9,624 nucleotides of DNA from Candidatus Methanoperedens sp. (GCA_023249275.1 JAHFCV010000088.1:1-9624); one strand, 5' to 3'. Shown: positions 1 to 7,330, counted from the stretch's first letter. Numbers and translations: made by a program. The notes: generated by a model from the letters alone, not told the origin.

Positions 1-214
1 TGACTTTCACATGTTTTGCAAATTCAAGATGGTTTTCCAGGTAATCCTCAAAACTCTGTGCGAACTCGCCGTTGCTATTGAATTTTCCCACGTTATCCGC
101 CCATTTGTCAGCCATCAATGAACCCACCTTTGCGTTCACTTTCCTGGCATCCTCACCCAGCGCTTTGATCACAGTGCTGTGGTATTGTTTAAAGAAATTC
201 AGGCTTGTTGTCAT
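1..214 (-). CDS. Unrecognised protein, N-terminal part (runs off the left edge)
   Basis: An open frame on the minus strand starts with ATG at 214-212 and stays open to base 1, giving the first 71 residues. The protein begins MTTSLNFFKQYHSTVIKALG and contains KVGSLMADKWADNVGKF and FEDYLENHLEFAKHVKV, so it looks like a soluble, mainly helical, charged domain with no signal peptide or membrane segment. An AGGTG Shine-Dalgarno match lies at 225-221, six bases before the start, and a TATA box lies further upstream, so the start is well supported. I do not recognise the family with confidence. A small V4R-like or other ligand-binding archaeal protein is a weak guess. It is divergent from aglB and shares its upstream region. 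Confidence 0.72.
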   Translation of the reverse strand, partial: MTTSLNFFKQYHSTVIKALGEDARKVNAKVGSLMADKWADNVGKFNSNGEFAQSFEDYLENHLEFAKHVKV

Positions 215-263
215 ATTATTCACCTATGTTAATGTTTTGACAAAACTATACATAACCGTTTTT

Positions 264-273
264 GTATTTAAAG
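264..273 (-). promoter_or_regulatory. TATA box for the leftward gene
   Basis: Read on the minus strand, CTTTAAATAC is a near-ideal archaeal TATA box preceded by a purine/C-containing BRE-like stretch. Transcription would start about 25 bases downstream, near base 243, leaving a leader of roughly 29 bases that holds the AGGTG ribosome binding site. Confidence 0.6.
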
Positions 274-314
274 GTGATGGGGATTTTTATTTTGGAATGG
301 TTCTGGCAAACAAA

Positions 315-325
315 TTTTTTATACT
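315..325 (+). promoter_or_regulatory. TATA-like box for aglB
   Basis: The stretch TTTTTTATACT is the only TATA-like sequence before aglB. The expected start of transcription, about 25 bases on, falls at about 343-350, at or just before the ATG. There is no good Shine-Dalgarno sequence, so the aglB message is probably leaderless or nearly so (inference). Confidence 0.45.
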
Positions 326-349
326 CATATAACCTTCAGGGATACAACC

Positions 350-2665
350 ATGCGTTCACTTTTCATAGAACAAAACAAAAATAAATTCCTGCTGTCTATA
401 CTGCTTCTCGCGCTGGCAGTCAGGCTCTGGGTTTTTCCGGTTGTCTTTTCAAATGGGGGCGTAACCCTATTGGGGGCTGATACCTATTATCATGCACGGC
501 GCATATTAGCCACGGTTGCCCATTTCCCAAGTGCTCTCTCATTTGATTCGTACATTGACTTTCCCTACAGCTCAAGCATTGGTTGGCCCCCCTTATATGA
601 CCAGCTTATTGCCCTGATTGCGCTGGTAATCGGGTTTGGAAACCCTTCGGTCTATACAATAGAGGCAACGACTGCGGTCGTTCCTCTTGTTCTCGGAGTA
701 TTGACAGTACTTCTGGTATTTTTAATTGCAGAAAAGCTCTTTGATTGGCGCGTTGGGGTCATCAGCGCAGGCATCTTTGCGATAACCCCTGCCCACGTAT
801 ATGTCTCATTTCTCGGGTATGCGGACCATCATGTTGCCGAGACGTTACTTTCCACCGCAGCTTATCTTTTCTTCATTATTGCACTTAAGCGCTCGCAAGA
901 GAACAATATATCATTTAGCAATTTCAGGGAGAAAATATTAAAAAATTCGTTATTCCCGGTACTTACAGGCATAACGCTGGCGCTCTCTATATTTACGTGG
1001 GACGGCGCACCTATTTTTATTGGGCTCATCGGGATATATATTCCCATTCAATTTATAATCGACAGGAAGTCAGGGCGCAGTTCCGATTACCTTGTCATAA
1101 CTGCCGGGATGGCATTCCTTGTTTCCCTGTTGATTATTTCGCCAGTAGCCGTATCCCAGGGCAAGGGATTTGATATTTACTATTATTTACCTACTTTTTT
1201 TCATGTTGGGTTCCTGGCTGTGTTTTTTTTCTTATGCGTATTGCTCGGCTTAATGCAAAAAATTAAATTCAAGAAATGGTGGTATCACCTGCTATTGTTG
1301 ATTTTAATATTTGCCGCAGCAGTGTCATCGCTTGAATTTTTTTCCCCACAGTTTTACCAGTCATTAACCAATGGGATACAATATCTTTTCGGCTGGGGGA
1401 TACTTGCAACAATACAGGAAGCTGTGCCGCTTTTTAATACCTATACAGGCGGATTTACCTTAGATAATGTCTGGAGAGCCTTTACCCTCAGCTTTTTCAT
1501 CGCTTTGATTTCATTCATATATTTTATTCACAAAACCATAAAGGAAAAATATCCCTTTTCGGCAGTATTTTTAATTGTCTGGACTTTAATTGTGCTGGTG
1601 CTGACGATTTTACAGAGGCGGTTTATCTATTTATTTGCTGTAAATGTTGCAATATTTTCAGCATATTTTATCATTGCCGCAGCAAAACCATTCGCTCATA
1701 TACAAGATAAAGAAACAATAAATGCAAAGAAAAAGCGGAAAGGGCAAAGAAAAGATAAATCCTCACCAAACACAGGATTGATTATTGGTTTAATCCTGCT
1801 TTTTATTGTGAGCGCCCCAAATCTCATCGTCATAAAATCGATGGCAACCGAAAACATAGCAGTGCCAGACGCTGATTTACGGGAATCATTCAAATGGCTA
1901 AAGGATAATTCCGCACCGACGAGCTACTATGATTCTCCAGACAAGCCTGCCGAATACGGTGTTATGAGCTGGTGGGATTACGGCAACTGGATATTGTATA
2001 TCTCGCAGCGCCCCGTGGTAGCAAATAATTTCCAGACCGGAATTGATGATGCTGCGCATTTTTTGACCGAGCCGGATGAACAAGCTGCCAACGGGATTCT
2101 TGACAAAAGGAAAGTCCGTTTTGTAATAACCGATGCACAGATGCTTAAACTGAAATTCAGCTCTATTGCAATGCTGGCAGGAAAGAACCCGGATGACTAT
2201 TATGGAACTTCTGATGAGACGCCGATACGCAGCGTAAATGCTGAAAATAAGAAATTCTTCGCCACGATGCTTTCAAGACTGCACGTCTTTGACGGGGATG
2301 GATTGGTGCATTACCGCCTGATTTACGAGTCAAATACTACTGCTATCAGGAGCCCGGATTTAAAATATATAAAAATTTTTGAGTATGTTCCCGGCGCTGT
2401 AATATCAGGGAAAGCAAGCGATGGGGACATAAAAATAACCTTAAATGTTATGACCAATCAGGGCAGGATATTTTCCTATACACAGCATGTGACTGCAAGC
2501 AATGGAAGGTATGAAATTAAAGTCCCATACTCCACACAGGGAGGAAAATACGGAACTGCCCCTCTTTCTGACTATATTCTCCAGGATGCCAGTATAGCAA
2601 AGGCTGTGTCTGTGAATGAAAAGGACGTGCTTGAGGGAAGAGGAATCCAGGTGGATTTGATTTAA
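350..2665 (+). CDS. aglB: Archaeal oligosaccharyltransferase AglB (STT3 family)
   Basis: This is the catalytic subunit that moves a lipid-linked glycan from a dolichol carrier to Asn in Asn-X-Ser/Thr sequons on the outer face of the membrane. At 771 residues it has normal STT3/AglB length. About a dozen hydrophobic segments fill residues 13-495. The metal-binding acidic residues sit in GADTYYH (D44) and YADHHVAE (D159). The STT3 signature WWDYGNW is at residues 541-547 at the start of the soluble C-terminal domain. A DxxMxxxKxxxI form of the sequon-binding motif is at D595-I606. A strongly basic loop (about residues 446-476, with KKKRKGQRK) precedes the last membrane segment. The final 90 residues look like a beta-rich extra domain. 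It is followed after 46 bases by a glycosyltransferase, which fits an N-glycosylation operon. The family call is very secure; the natural glycan is unknown. Confidence 0.96.
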   Translation: MRSLFIEQNKNKFLLSILLLALAVRLWVFPVVFSNGGVTLLGADTYYHARRILATVAHFPSALSFDSYIDFPYSSSIGWPPLYDQLIALIALVIGFGNPSVYTIEATTAVVPLVLGVLTVLLVFLIAEKLFDWRVGVISAGIFAITPAHVYVSFLGYADHHVAETLLSTAAYLFFIIALKRSQENNISFSNFREKILKNSLFPVLTGITLALSIFTWDGAPIFIGLIGIYIPIQFIIDRKSGRSSDYLVITAGMAFLVSLLIISPVAVSQGKGFDIYYYLPTFFHVGFLAVFFFLCVLLGLMQKIKFKKWWYHLLLLILIFAAAVSSLEFFSPQFYQSLTNGIQYLFGWGILATIQEAVPLFNTYTGGFTLDNVWRAFTLSFFIALISFIYFIHKTIKEKYPFSAVFLIVWTLIVLVLTILQRRFIYLFAVNVAIFSAYFIIAAAKPFAHIQDKETINAKKKRKGQRKDKSSPNTGLIIGLILLFIVSAPNLIVIKSMATENIAVPDADLRESFKWLKDNSAPTSYYDSPDKPAEYGVMSWWDYGNWILYISQRPVVANNFQTGIDDAAHFLTEPDEQAANGILDKRKVRFVITDAQMLKLKFSSIAMLAGKNPDDYYGTSDETPIRSVNAENKKFFATMLSRLHVFDGDGLVHYRLIYESNTTAIRSPDLKYIKIFEYVPGAVISGKASDGDIKITLNVMTNQGRIFSYTQHVTASNGRYEIKVPYSTQGGKYGTAPLSDYILQDASIAKAVSVNEKDVLEGRGIQVDLI

Positions 2666-2711
2666 CGTAGAGCAGAAAAGGTTTTTAGGCAATGGGGCGT
2701 TCTTGGGTATC

Positions 2712-3851
2712 ATGAGTTCCCCCCTGGTATCGATTATAATCCCGTGCATGAACGAGGAAAAGACAATCGGCTTTGTAATCGAAAAAGCGCTGTCTATACT
2801 GAAACATGAAGGGGTGGACGGGGAAATAATTGTATCTGACAATTCCACAGATAATTCAAGGGATATCGCTAAAAAAATGGGGGCAAGAATAGTAATTCCC
2901 ATAAAAAACGGATACGGCAGCGCTTATCTTGAAGGTATCGGGCATGCCATGGGAACATATTTTATACTGGCTGATGCTGATGACACCTATGACCTTAACG
3001 AATTGCCCAAATTTTTAAACCCGCTGCGAGCCAATGATGCAGACTTCGTTTTAGGCACTCGATTAAAAGGGGATATCAAGGAAAACTCTATGTCGTGGCT
3101 GCATAGATATATCGGTAATCCGGTGTTGACAGGAATCCTCAACCGGCTTTTTAAAACAAAAATAAGCGACGCCCATTGCGGTATGCGCGCCATAACAAGG
3201 GATGCTTATGAAAAGCTCGACCTGAAAAGCGAAGGTATGGAATTCGCAAGCGAAATGATAATCGAAGCAGCGCGGAAAAAGCTCAGGATAACCGAAGTAC
3301 CTATTAGCTATTACCCGAGACAGACGCCATCAAAATTGCACTCGTGGGGAGACGGGTGGCGGCACCTGAGGTTCATGATGCTTTACAACCCGACGCCCTT
3401 TTTCTACATCCCTGGTTTATTATTATTTATACTCGGTGTTTTTATGACCCTGACACTGGCGATACGGGGCAATGTGGAAACTACCAGTCTCCATTCTTTC
3501 ATCCTGGGAAGCATGCTTGCGATAATAGGAACACAGATGATAGCCACGGGTATTTACATGAAAGTTTACGGGATAATACACAATAAAATTGAAAAAACCG
3601 GAGTGACGGCAAAACTCCTTGACTATCATTCCCTGGAATACGGGCTTGTGATTGGGATGTTGTTATTCTTTGCAGGCATGGTTTTGGGTTCGAACATTCT
3701 CATTAAATGGATATCCTCAGGGTACGGCTCCCTCTCGGAAGTGGGAAGTGCCGTGATATCTGTGGTACTTGCAGCGCTGGGTATCCAGATAATCTTTTCA
3801 ACGCTTATAATCAGTATCTTTCTGCTTGAAAAAAAGGACAATAATAAATGA
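2712..3851 (+). CDS. Family 2 glycosyltransferase with C-terminal membrane segments (dolichyl-phosphate sugar synthase-like)
   Basis: The enzyme probably transfers a sugar from a nucleotide donor to a polyprenyl or dolichyl phosphate on the cytoplasmic face. The GT2 fold begins at once with SIIIPCMNEEKTIG. The donor/metal motif DADDTYD is at residues 88-94. Further family blocks are GTRLKGD, SDAHCGMRAI and EFASEMIIEAARK, followed by SYYPRQTPSKLHSWGDGWRH. Four hydrophobic segments follow (about residues 230-250, 260-283, 310-333 and 345-372), an architecture seen in archaeal DPM1-like enzymes. I chose ATG 2712 because it places the fold directly at the N-terminus; TTG 2703 in the same frame would add three residues. 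There is no clear promoter in the 46-base gap after aglB, so co-transcription is likely. The sugar and the acceptor cannot be read from sequence. Confidence 0.9.
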   Translation: MSSPLVSIIIPCMNEEKTIGFVIEKALSILKHEGVDGEIIVSDNSTDNSRDIAKKMGARIVIPIKNGYGSAYLEGIGHAMGTYFILADADDTYDLNELPKFLNPLRANDADFVLGTRLKGDIKENSMSWLHRYIGNPVLTGILNRLFKTKISDAHCGMRAITRDAYEKLDLKSEGMEFASEMIIEAARKKLRITEVPISYYPRQTPSKLHSWGDGWRHLRFMMLYNPTPFFYIPGLLLFILGVFMTLTLAIRGNVETTSLHSFILGSMLAIIGTQMIATGIYMKVYGIIHNKIEKTGVTAKLLDYHSLEYGLVIGMLLFFAGMVLGSNILIKWISSGYGSLSEVGSAVISVVLAALGIQIIFSTLIISIFLLEKKDNNK

Positions 3852-4981
3852 AGCTCGCTTTTGTTTATGATGCGGTTTATCCCTGGGTAAAAGGGGGCGC
3901 AGAGAAGCGGATATACGAACTTGGGAAAAGGCTGGCAGAGCAGGGGGATGAAGTGCATGTTTTTGGAGTTAAATGGTGGAAAGGCTCCGATATAATAGAG
4001 TATGAAGGCATGGCGCTTCACGGGGTATGCGCGCCTATGGAATTGTATGTTAACGGCAGGAGATCGATATCTGAAGCAATAGTATTCTCAATGAAACTGT
4101 TTCCACATCTAATTAGAGAGAGATTTGAGGTTATTGATGTCAGCGCCTTTCCTTATTTTTCCTGTTTTACCGTGAAACTCATATCGCTCCTCAGGAGAAC
4201 ACCGATGATTATCACATGGCATGAGGTGTGGGGAGACTACTGGTATGAATATATGGGATGGCGTGGGTTTTTCGGGAAGCTGGTGGAGCATCTTGTATCG
4301 AAATTAACGCATACATCAATTGCGGTCTCTTCTTTGACAAAAAGGAATCTCGTATCACTCGGAGTAAATAGCAAAAACATTCGGATTGTGCCAAACGGTA
4401 TTGATTTAAAGAAGATTACCGATATACAGCCGTCACCTTATGAATGCGATATAATTTTTGTTGGGAGGCTTATTAAAGAGAAAAATGTTGATGTACTGCT
4501 TGAAGCTGTGGGTTATGTGAAAGAGGCGCTGCCTGGTGTAAAATGCCACATTATAGGCGACGGGCCTGAGAAAGGAAGGCTAGTTGGGCTTTCAACGGAA
4601 CTCGGACTTCCGGGTAATGTAAGGTTCTTTGGGTTCTTGGGGTATGAGGACGTAATTGCAAGGATAAAATCTTCGAAAGTACTGGTGCTGCCCTCAAGCC
4701 GTGAAGGGTTCGGGATGGTTGTTATCGAGGCTTTTGCGTGCGGTGTGCCTGTTATTACGGTTAAAAGTGAGTGGAATGCCGCATCCGGGCTTGTGAGTGA
4801 AGAAACTGGTTTGGTAGTTAACCTTAATGCAGGAAAAATTGGTAAAGCTATATGCACTCTGATTACGGATAATGTGCTTCGGGAAAGGATGAGCGGGGCT
4901 GCTAAGGATGCGGCGAAGGATTATGATTGGGACGAGATTGCAGGGAAGTTATCATGCATTTATGATGAATTGTTGGAATAG
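3848..4981 (+). CDS. Family 4 glycosyltransferase
   Basis: A retaining GT-B enzyme that adds a sugar from a nucleotide donor to a growing glycan, likely the lipid-linked oligosaccharide used by AglB or a surface polysaccharide. The N-terminal half starts with MKLAFVYDAVYPWVKGGAEK, including the GGAE acceptor-domain motif. The C-terminal half carries VPNGIDL, FVGRLIKEKNVDVLLEA and IIGDGPEKGRL. The E-x7-E donor motif is EGFGMVVIE, with E286 and E294, followed by AFACGVPVI. Length (377 residues) is typical. Its ATG overlaps the stop of the preceding gene as ATGA, which points to translational coupling. There is no signal peptide or membrane segment, so it is cytoplasmic or peripherally attached. 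Substrate unknown. Confidence 0.92.
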   Translation: MKLAFVYDAVYPWVKGGAEKRIYELGKRLAEQGDEVHVFGVKWWKGSDIIEYEGMALHGVCAPMELYVNGRRSISEAIVFSMKLFPHLIRERFEVIDVSAFPYFSCFTVKLISLLRRTPMIITWHEVWGDYWYEYMGWRGFFGKLVEHLVSKLTHTSIAVSSLTKRNLVSLGVNSKNIRIVPNGIDLKKITDIQPSPYECDIIFVGRLIKEKNVDVLLEAVGYVKEALPGVKCHIIGDGPEKGRLVGLSTELGLPGNVRFFGFLGYEDVIARIKSSKVLVLPSSREGFGMVVIEAFACGVPVITVKSEWNAASGLVSEETGLVVNLNAGKIGKAICTLITDNVLRERMSGAAKDAAKDYDWDEIAGKLSCIYDELLE

Positions 4982-5020
4982 TGATATTCCAAAATTTCAC
5001 ATGGTAATCCATCTCCACAA

Positions 5021-5030
5021 TATTTATAAT
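5021..5030 (+). promoter_or_regulatory. TATA box for the wzz-like/vanZ-like pair
   Basis: TATTTATAAT, 24 bases before ATG 5045, is a clear archaeal TATA box in the 63-base gap after the GT4 gene. The expected transcription start falls around 5050, close to both candidate ATGs (5045 and 5054), so the transcript is probably leaderless and the second ATG may be the real start. Confidence 0.6.
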
Positions 5031-5044
5031 ACCAGCTAACCTTT

Positions 5045-5956
5045 ATGCCCTTCATGGAGAAAGAAATCGTTGAGGATGAAATTGACCTTCGGGATTACCT
5101 GAGAGTTTTAGGAAAACAGAAATTTTTGATTGCAGGTATAATCATAGTAGCTCTTATCTCATCTGTTTTTTATTCATTCGTTATGCTGCAAAACGAGTAT
5201 CAGACCAATGCTGTTCTTTATTTTAAAGCCCTGCCCGGAGACCTGAGCAATGTGGAACGTTATTCAAATCCGGTTATTGTAGCCTCAACTATTACATCAA
5301 ATGATATGATAGCAAAAACCGTAGAAAAATCAGGTCTGACTGGAATTGAACCATTCAGGAATTCAGAAAACCCAAAAGAAGCTGCAATAGGATGGCTCAA
5401 AGGAAACATCCAAGTCACTCCCAAAGCTAAACTCACGTCTCCACTCAGCGATAAAGAAATGGAAGTAACATTAAAGGGAACCCTGGATCCGGAAATCCTG
5501 CAAAAGACCCTCAGTGCACATATCGAATTGGTTGTGGACGAAAATAAAAAAGAATTTGCCCAAGATGTTGAAAGAGATATAAAAAAATTAGATGATTCGA
5601 TTGATTTGCTAAAGAAACAGAAAGCATCCAGTTTAAATGTGATAGGACAAATCCCTCAAGTGAACAAAAGCGAAACTAGCGATAGTATGTTTTTGCTGCA
5701 GAATTTCATGGTTATAAATTCACGCCTTAACATACTCGATGATAAGTTAATTACCTTAGAAATTAGCAGAAATAACCTTGAAGCTGTTGCAACCCCGGAT
5801 TTCAACTTTATGGAAGTAGTAAGTACCCCATATCGGGCAGTACCTGTAGCCTCCAGAGCAATGCTGAATATTGCGATAGCAGGAGTACTGGGGCTTTTCA
5901 TAGGTGTCTTTGCAGCTTTCTTTAAAAACTACATGGAGGGTTCAACGTCAAGATAG
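5045..5956 (+). CDS. Wzz-like chain-length determinant protein
   Basis: A polysaccharide co-polymerase type membrane protein, expected to set glycan chain length or support export. The order is a short acidic N-terminus (EIVEDEIDLRDYLRVL), membrane segment 1 at about residues 27-47, a large outside domain with coiled-coil tendency near residues 165-200 and 225-255, and membrane segment 2 at about 273-293. The second segment follows a proline-containing stretch (TPYRAVPVASRAM), the usual Wzz arrangement. No cytoplasmic tyrosine-kinase domain is attached; only about ten residues follow the last membrane segment. Two starts are possible, ATG 5045 and in-frame ATG 5054. With the TATA box at 5021-5030 the second could be the leaderless start, removing only MPF. 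The 3' end overlaps the expected start of the VanZ-like gene. Fold call is firm; role in this cell is inferred. Confidence 0.85.
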   Translation: MPFMEKEIVEDEIDLRDYLRVLGKQKFLIAGIIIVALISSVFYSFVMLQNEYQTNAVLYFKALPGDLSNVERYSNPVIVASTITSNDMIAKTVEKSGLTGIEPFRNSENPKEAAIGWLKGNIQVTPKAKLTSPLSDKEMEVTLKGTLDPEILQKTLSAHIELVVDENKKEFAQDVERDIKKLDDSIDLLKKQKASSLNVIGQIPQVNKSETSDSMFLLQNFMVINSRLNILDDKLITLEISRNNLEAVATPDFNFMEVVSTPYRAVPVASRAMLNIAIAGVLGLFIGVFAAFFKNYMEGSTSR

Positions 5957-6315
5957 CAAGGCTCTTCTGGCTCTTAGGGCTGGTAGTCTATGCCGCTTTA
6001 ATCTTTTACCTCTCAAGCCAGGGACCAGAAGCCATACCTGTACCGCCGCTTTTTCCACAACAGGATAAAGTGATGCACCTGGCTGAGTATGTTCCTTTCG
6101 GGTGGCTAAGCATGAAGGCATTCATGCCGGCAACTTCTATTGGTTTTCTGGCAAGCCTGGTTTTTTCTCTTGCGTATGCAGCTTCGGATGAGGTGCACCA
6201 GAGCTTTGTTCCTGGGAGGGAAATGAGCTTAATGGACTGGGTGGCGGATGCTGTGGGGATTTTAATTTCAAGTTATGTTTGTTATATTAAAACTTTTAAG
6301 CATAAGGTCAGTTAG
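5947..6315 (+). CDS. VanZ-like membrane protein with no standard start codon
   Basis: The family signature is plain: SSQGPEAIP near the start, QQDKVMHLAEYVPFG, and SDEVHQSFVPGREMSLMDW, which match the conserved D/K..H and DE.HQ...PGR...D blocks of VanZ-like proteins. About four hydrophobic segments fit a small polytopic protein of roughly 120 residues. The homologous frame opens after a TAA at 5923-5925 and reads KIARLFWLLGLVVYAALIFY, but has no ATG, GTG or TTG before GTG 6067/ATG 6070. GGAGGG at 5935-5940 lies six bases before GTC 5947, exactly where a start is expected. Possible explanations are a mutated GTG, use of GTC or ATA (5953), a sequence error, or a shortened protein from 6067/6070 lacking the first membrane segment. 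It overlaps the wzz-like gene, so coupling is likely. The function of VanZ proteins in archaea is not known. Confidence 0.72.
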   Translation, partial: VKIARLFWLLGLVVYAALIFYLSSQGPEAIPVPPLFPQQDKVMHLAEYVPFGWLSMKAFMPATSIGFLASLVFSLAYAASDEVHQSFVPGREMSLMDWVADAVGILISSYVCYIKTFKHKVS

Positions 6316-6388
6316 TTCAATCCTGGATTCCATGGTCGTGATATTCCTGAATATATGCATGAATTAATCCCTCTGGAAGTGCAGAAGG

Positions 6389-6398
6389 TTTAAGTATA
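6389..6398 (+). promoter_or_regulatory. TATA-like box upstream of the Cys-rich gene
   Basis: TTTAAGTATA is a good archaeal TATA candidate in the 149-base gap after the VanZ-like gene. The start of transcription would be near 6418-6422, just before the micro-ORF at 6426 and about 45 bases before the Cys-rich gene. Confidence 0.5.
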
Positions 6399-6425
6399 TC
6401 CAAACGGTTATGGGAGGAGGCAGTT

Positions 6426-6455
6426 ATGTTCAATAACAGCTTTAAAAAAACATAG
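6426..6455 (+). CDS. Nine-codon micro-ORF before the Cys-rich gene
   Basis: The peptide would be MFNNSFKKT. A strong Shine-Dalgarno match, GGAGGAGG at 6413-6420, is placed five bases before its ATG. Its TAG (6453-6455) overlaps the AGGGGA ribosome binding site of the next gene (6454-6459), a layout that suits translational coupling or a leader peptide. If transcription starts as late as 6420 the Shine-Dalgarno sequence would be only partly in the message. It is too short to test for homology, and no attenuator stems were found. Confidence 0.3.
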   Translation: MFNNSFKKT

Positions 6456-6464
6456 GGGAAAAAT

Positions 6465-6809
6465 ATGTCTTGCGACCATAAACTGTGCGGAAATATCCAG
6501 AAAGTATGGCTTCCCTATGAGTTCCGTGGACATTTGAAAGGATTAAAATCACATCCATACTGCCTCAAATGCGGAGTTATCAAGAATATTTCCTCTGATA
6601 GGGCAAGACCACTTGGGTATTACATGAATATCCTTTCACGTCTTCCTATAACAAAAGTCCAGACTCGTTTGATTGCAAAAGATATGGAAGAATTTTGGGA
6701 TTTTGAGGACATATTTTCCATAACTTCTTTTTTGCAGGAACAGATTTTCATCAATATAGTAAAAAAATATTCAAGTTTATCCGAACATACAATTAAAGGG
6801 GCTCTTTAG
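6465..6809 (+). CDS. Small Cys-rich, probably zinc-binding archaeal protein of unknown function
   Basis: The 114-residue protein has two Cys pairs, C3/C8 (CDHKLC, with H5) and C33/C36 (CLKC), separated by a conserved-looking WLPYEFRGHLKGLKSHPY stretch. This pattern suggests one zinc site in an N-terminal ribbon. The middle part (residues 37-75, KNISSDRARPLGYYMNI) and the C-terminal half are helical and rich in Ile and Phe, without a membrane segment. ATG 6465 is supported by AGGGGA at 6454-6459. It stands alone on the plus strand with its own TATA-like box. I do not recognise a named family. A nucleic-acid or protein-binding role is possible from the zinc ribbon, but that is a guess. Confidence 0.75.
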   Translation: MSCDHKLCGNIQKVWLPYEFRGHLKGLKSHPYCLKCGVIKNISSDRARPLGYYMNILSRLPITKVQTRLIAKDMEEFWDFEDIFSITSFLQEQIFINIVKKYSSLSEHTIKGAL

Positions 6810-7075
6810 TACCATTTCTGAATTGATACGCTAATGTAAGTGATAAGAGGAATGGCGCTTATAGCAGGGGCTTTTGCAGAGCGATTGGAGACTTTACTAC
6901 AACCTGCGCCGGGGCATGCCCCAGACCCCACGATTGCGCCGCTCTCTGGCGGAGAACGCACGTTTCCACTTGCTTTCCTTTGACCAGTAGAGTTTGCTGT
7001 TATCCCTGTGCTTATAAAGAAATGCTGTGATGCCATCGATTCAGGCGCTGATTATAGAATAAGGAGAGATTAATA
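6810..7075. other. GC-rich degraded or non-coding stretch
   Basis: The 266 bases between the Cys-rich gene and the YgiT-type gene hold no convincing gene. The part from 6890 to 6970 is clearly richer in G+C than its surroundings and contains the perfect palindrome GGGGCATGCCCC (6911-6922) and a CCGC/GCGG hairpin (6939-6942 with 6949-6952). A short frame from ATG 6852 reads ...APLSGGERTFPLAFL, stops at TGA 6981-6983, then resumes in the same frame to TAA 7071-7073, two bases before the next ATG, ending DYRIRRD. This looks like remains of one or more genes rather than a working one. Confidence 0.4.
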
Positions 7076-7330
7076 ATGAAACCTGATAAGTGCAGTTTTT
7101 GTAATGGCAAGCTTGTTAAAGGAAAGACCGAGTTCGTGGTGAAAGTGGGAAAGGAAGTGCTTACGATAAAAGATGTTTCTGCATATATCTGTGAAGAATG
7201 TGGTGAAGCCTATTATACTCCTGAAGTTTCTGAAAAAATTGATGAAATCATGAGGAAATTCCATGAGTCAACTTTGCTTGTCCATCCAGTAGCAGCAGGT
7301 GAATTAAGCCTTAGTGAAGTTGCAGCATAA
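7076..7330 (+). CDS. YgiT-type zinc-finger antitoxin (MqsA-like N-terminal domain only)
   Basis: An 84-residue protein with two CxxC pairs, C6-C9 (CSFC) and C39-C42 (CEEC), spaced as in YgiT-type zinc fingers, with the typical ICEECGEAYYTPEVSEKID stretch after the second pair. It ends after a short tail and lacks the helix-turn-helix domain of full MqsA, as do many archaeal members that pair with DUF4258-type toxins. The start is firm: AAGGAGAG at 7061-7068 lies seven bases before the ATG. No intact toxin gene is found on either side. The reading frame that ends two bases upstream (DYRIRRD then TAA) may be the tail of a decayed toxin. Antitoxin role is from family knowledge; activity here is unproven. 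Confidence 0.82.
   Translation: MKPDKCSFCNGKLVKGKTEFVVKVGKEVLTIKDVSAYICEECGEAYYTPEVSEKIDEIMRKFHESTLLVHPVAAGELSLSEVAA

Noticed and set aside
72..332. Plus-strand open frame of 86 codons at the left end
   Set aside because: It is antisense to the better supported minus-strand gene (1-214) and then runs through both promoters; its peptide has no recognisable features.
2441..2902. Minus-strand open frame of 153 codons across the aglB/GT2 junction
   Set aside because: It is a shadow of two well-supported plus-strand genes and has no recognisable motif.
3626..4021. Minus-strand open frame of 131 codons across the GT2/GT4 junction
   Set aside because: It lies opposite two clear glycosyltransferase genes and shows no family features.
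5918..5956. Programmed -1 frameshift joining the Wzz-like and VanZ-like proteins
   Set aside because: The -1 frame is indeed the VanZ frame and a TTTAAAAAC run is present, but it is not a proper X XXY YYZ site in the zero frame, and a Shine-Dalgarno sequence at 5935-5940 explains separate initiation better.
6806..7036. Minus-strand open frame of 76 codons over the GC-rich island
   Set aside because: Its Gly/Ala/Ser/Pro-rich peptide is what a GC-rich antisense frame would give; there is no ribosome site, and all three plus frames look equally protein-like there.
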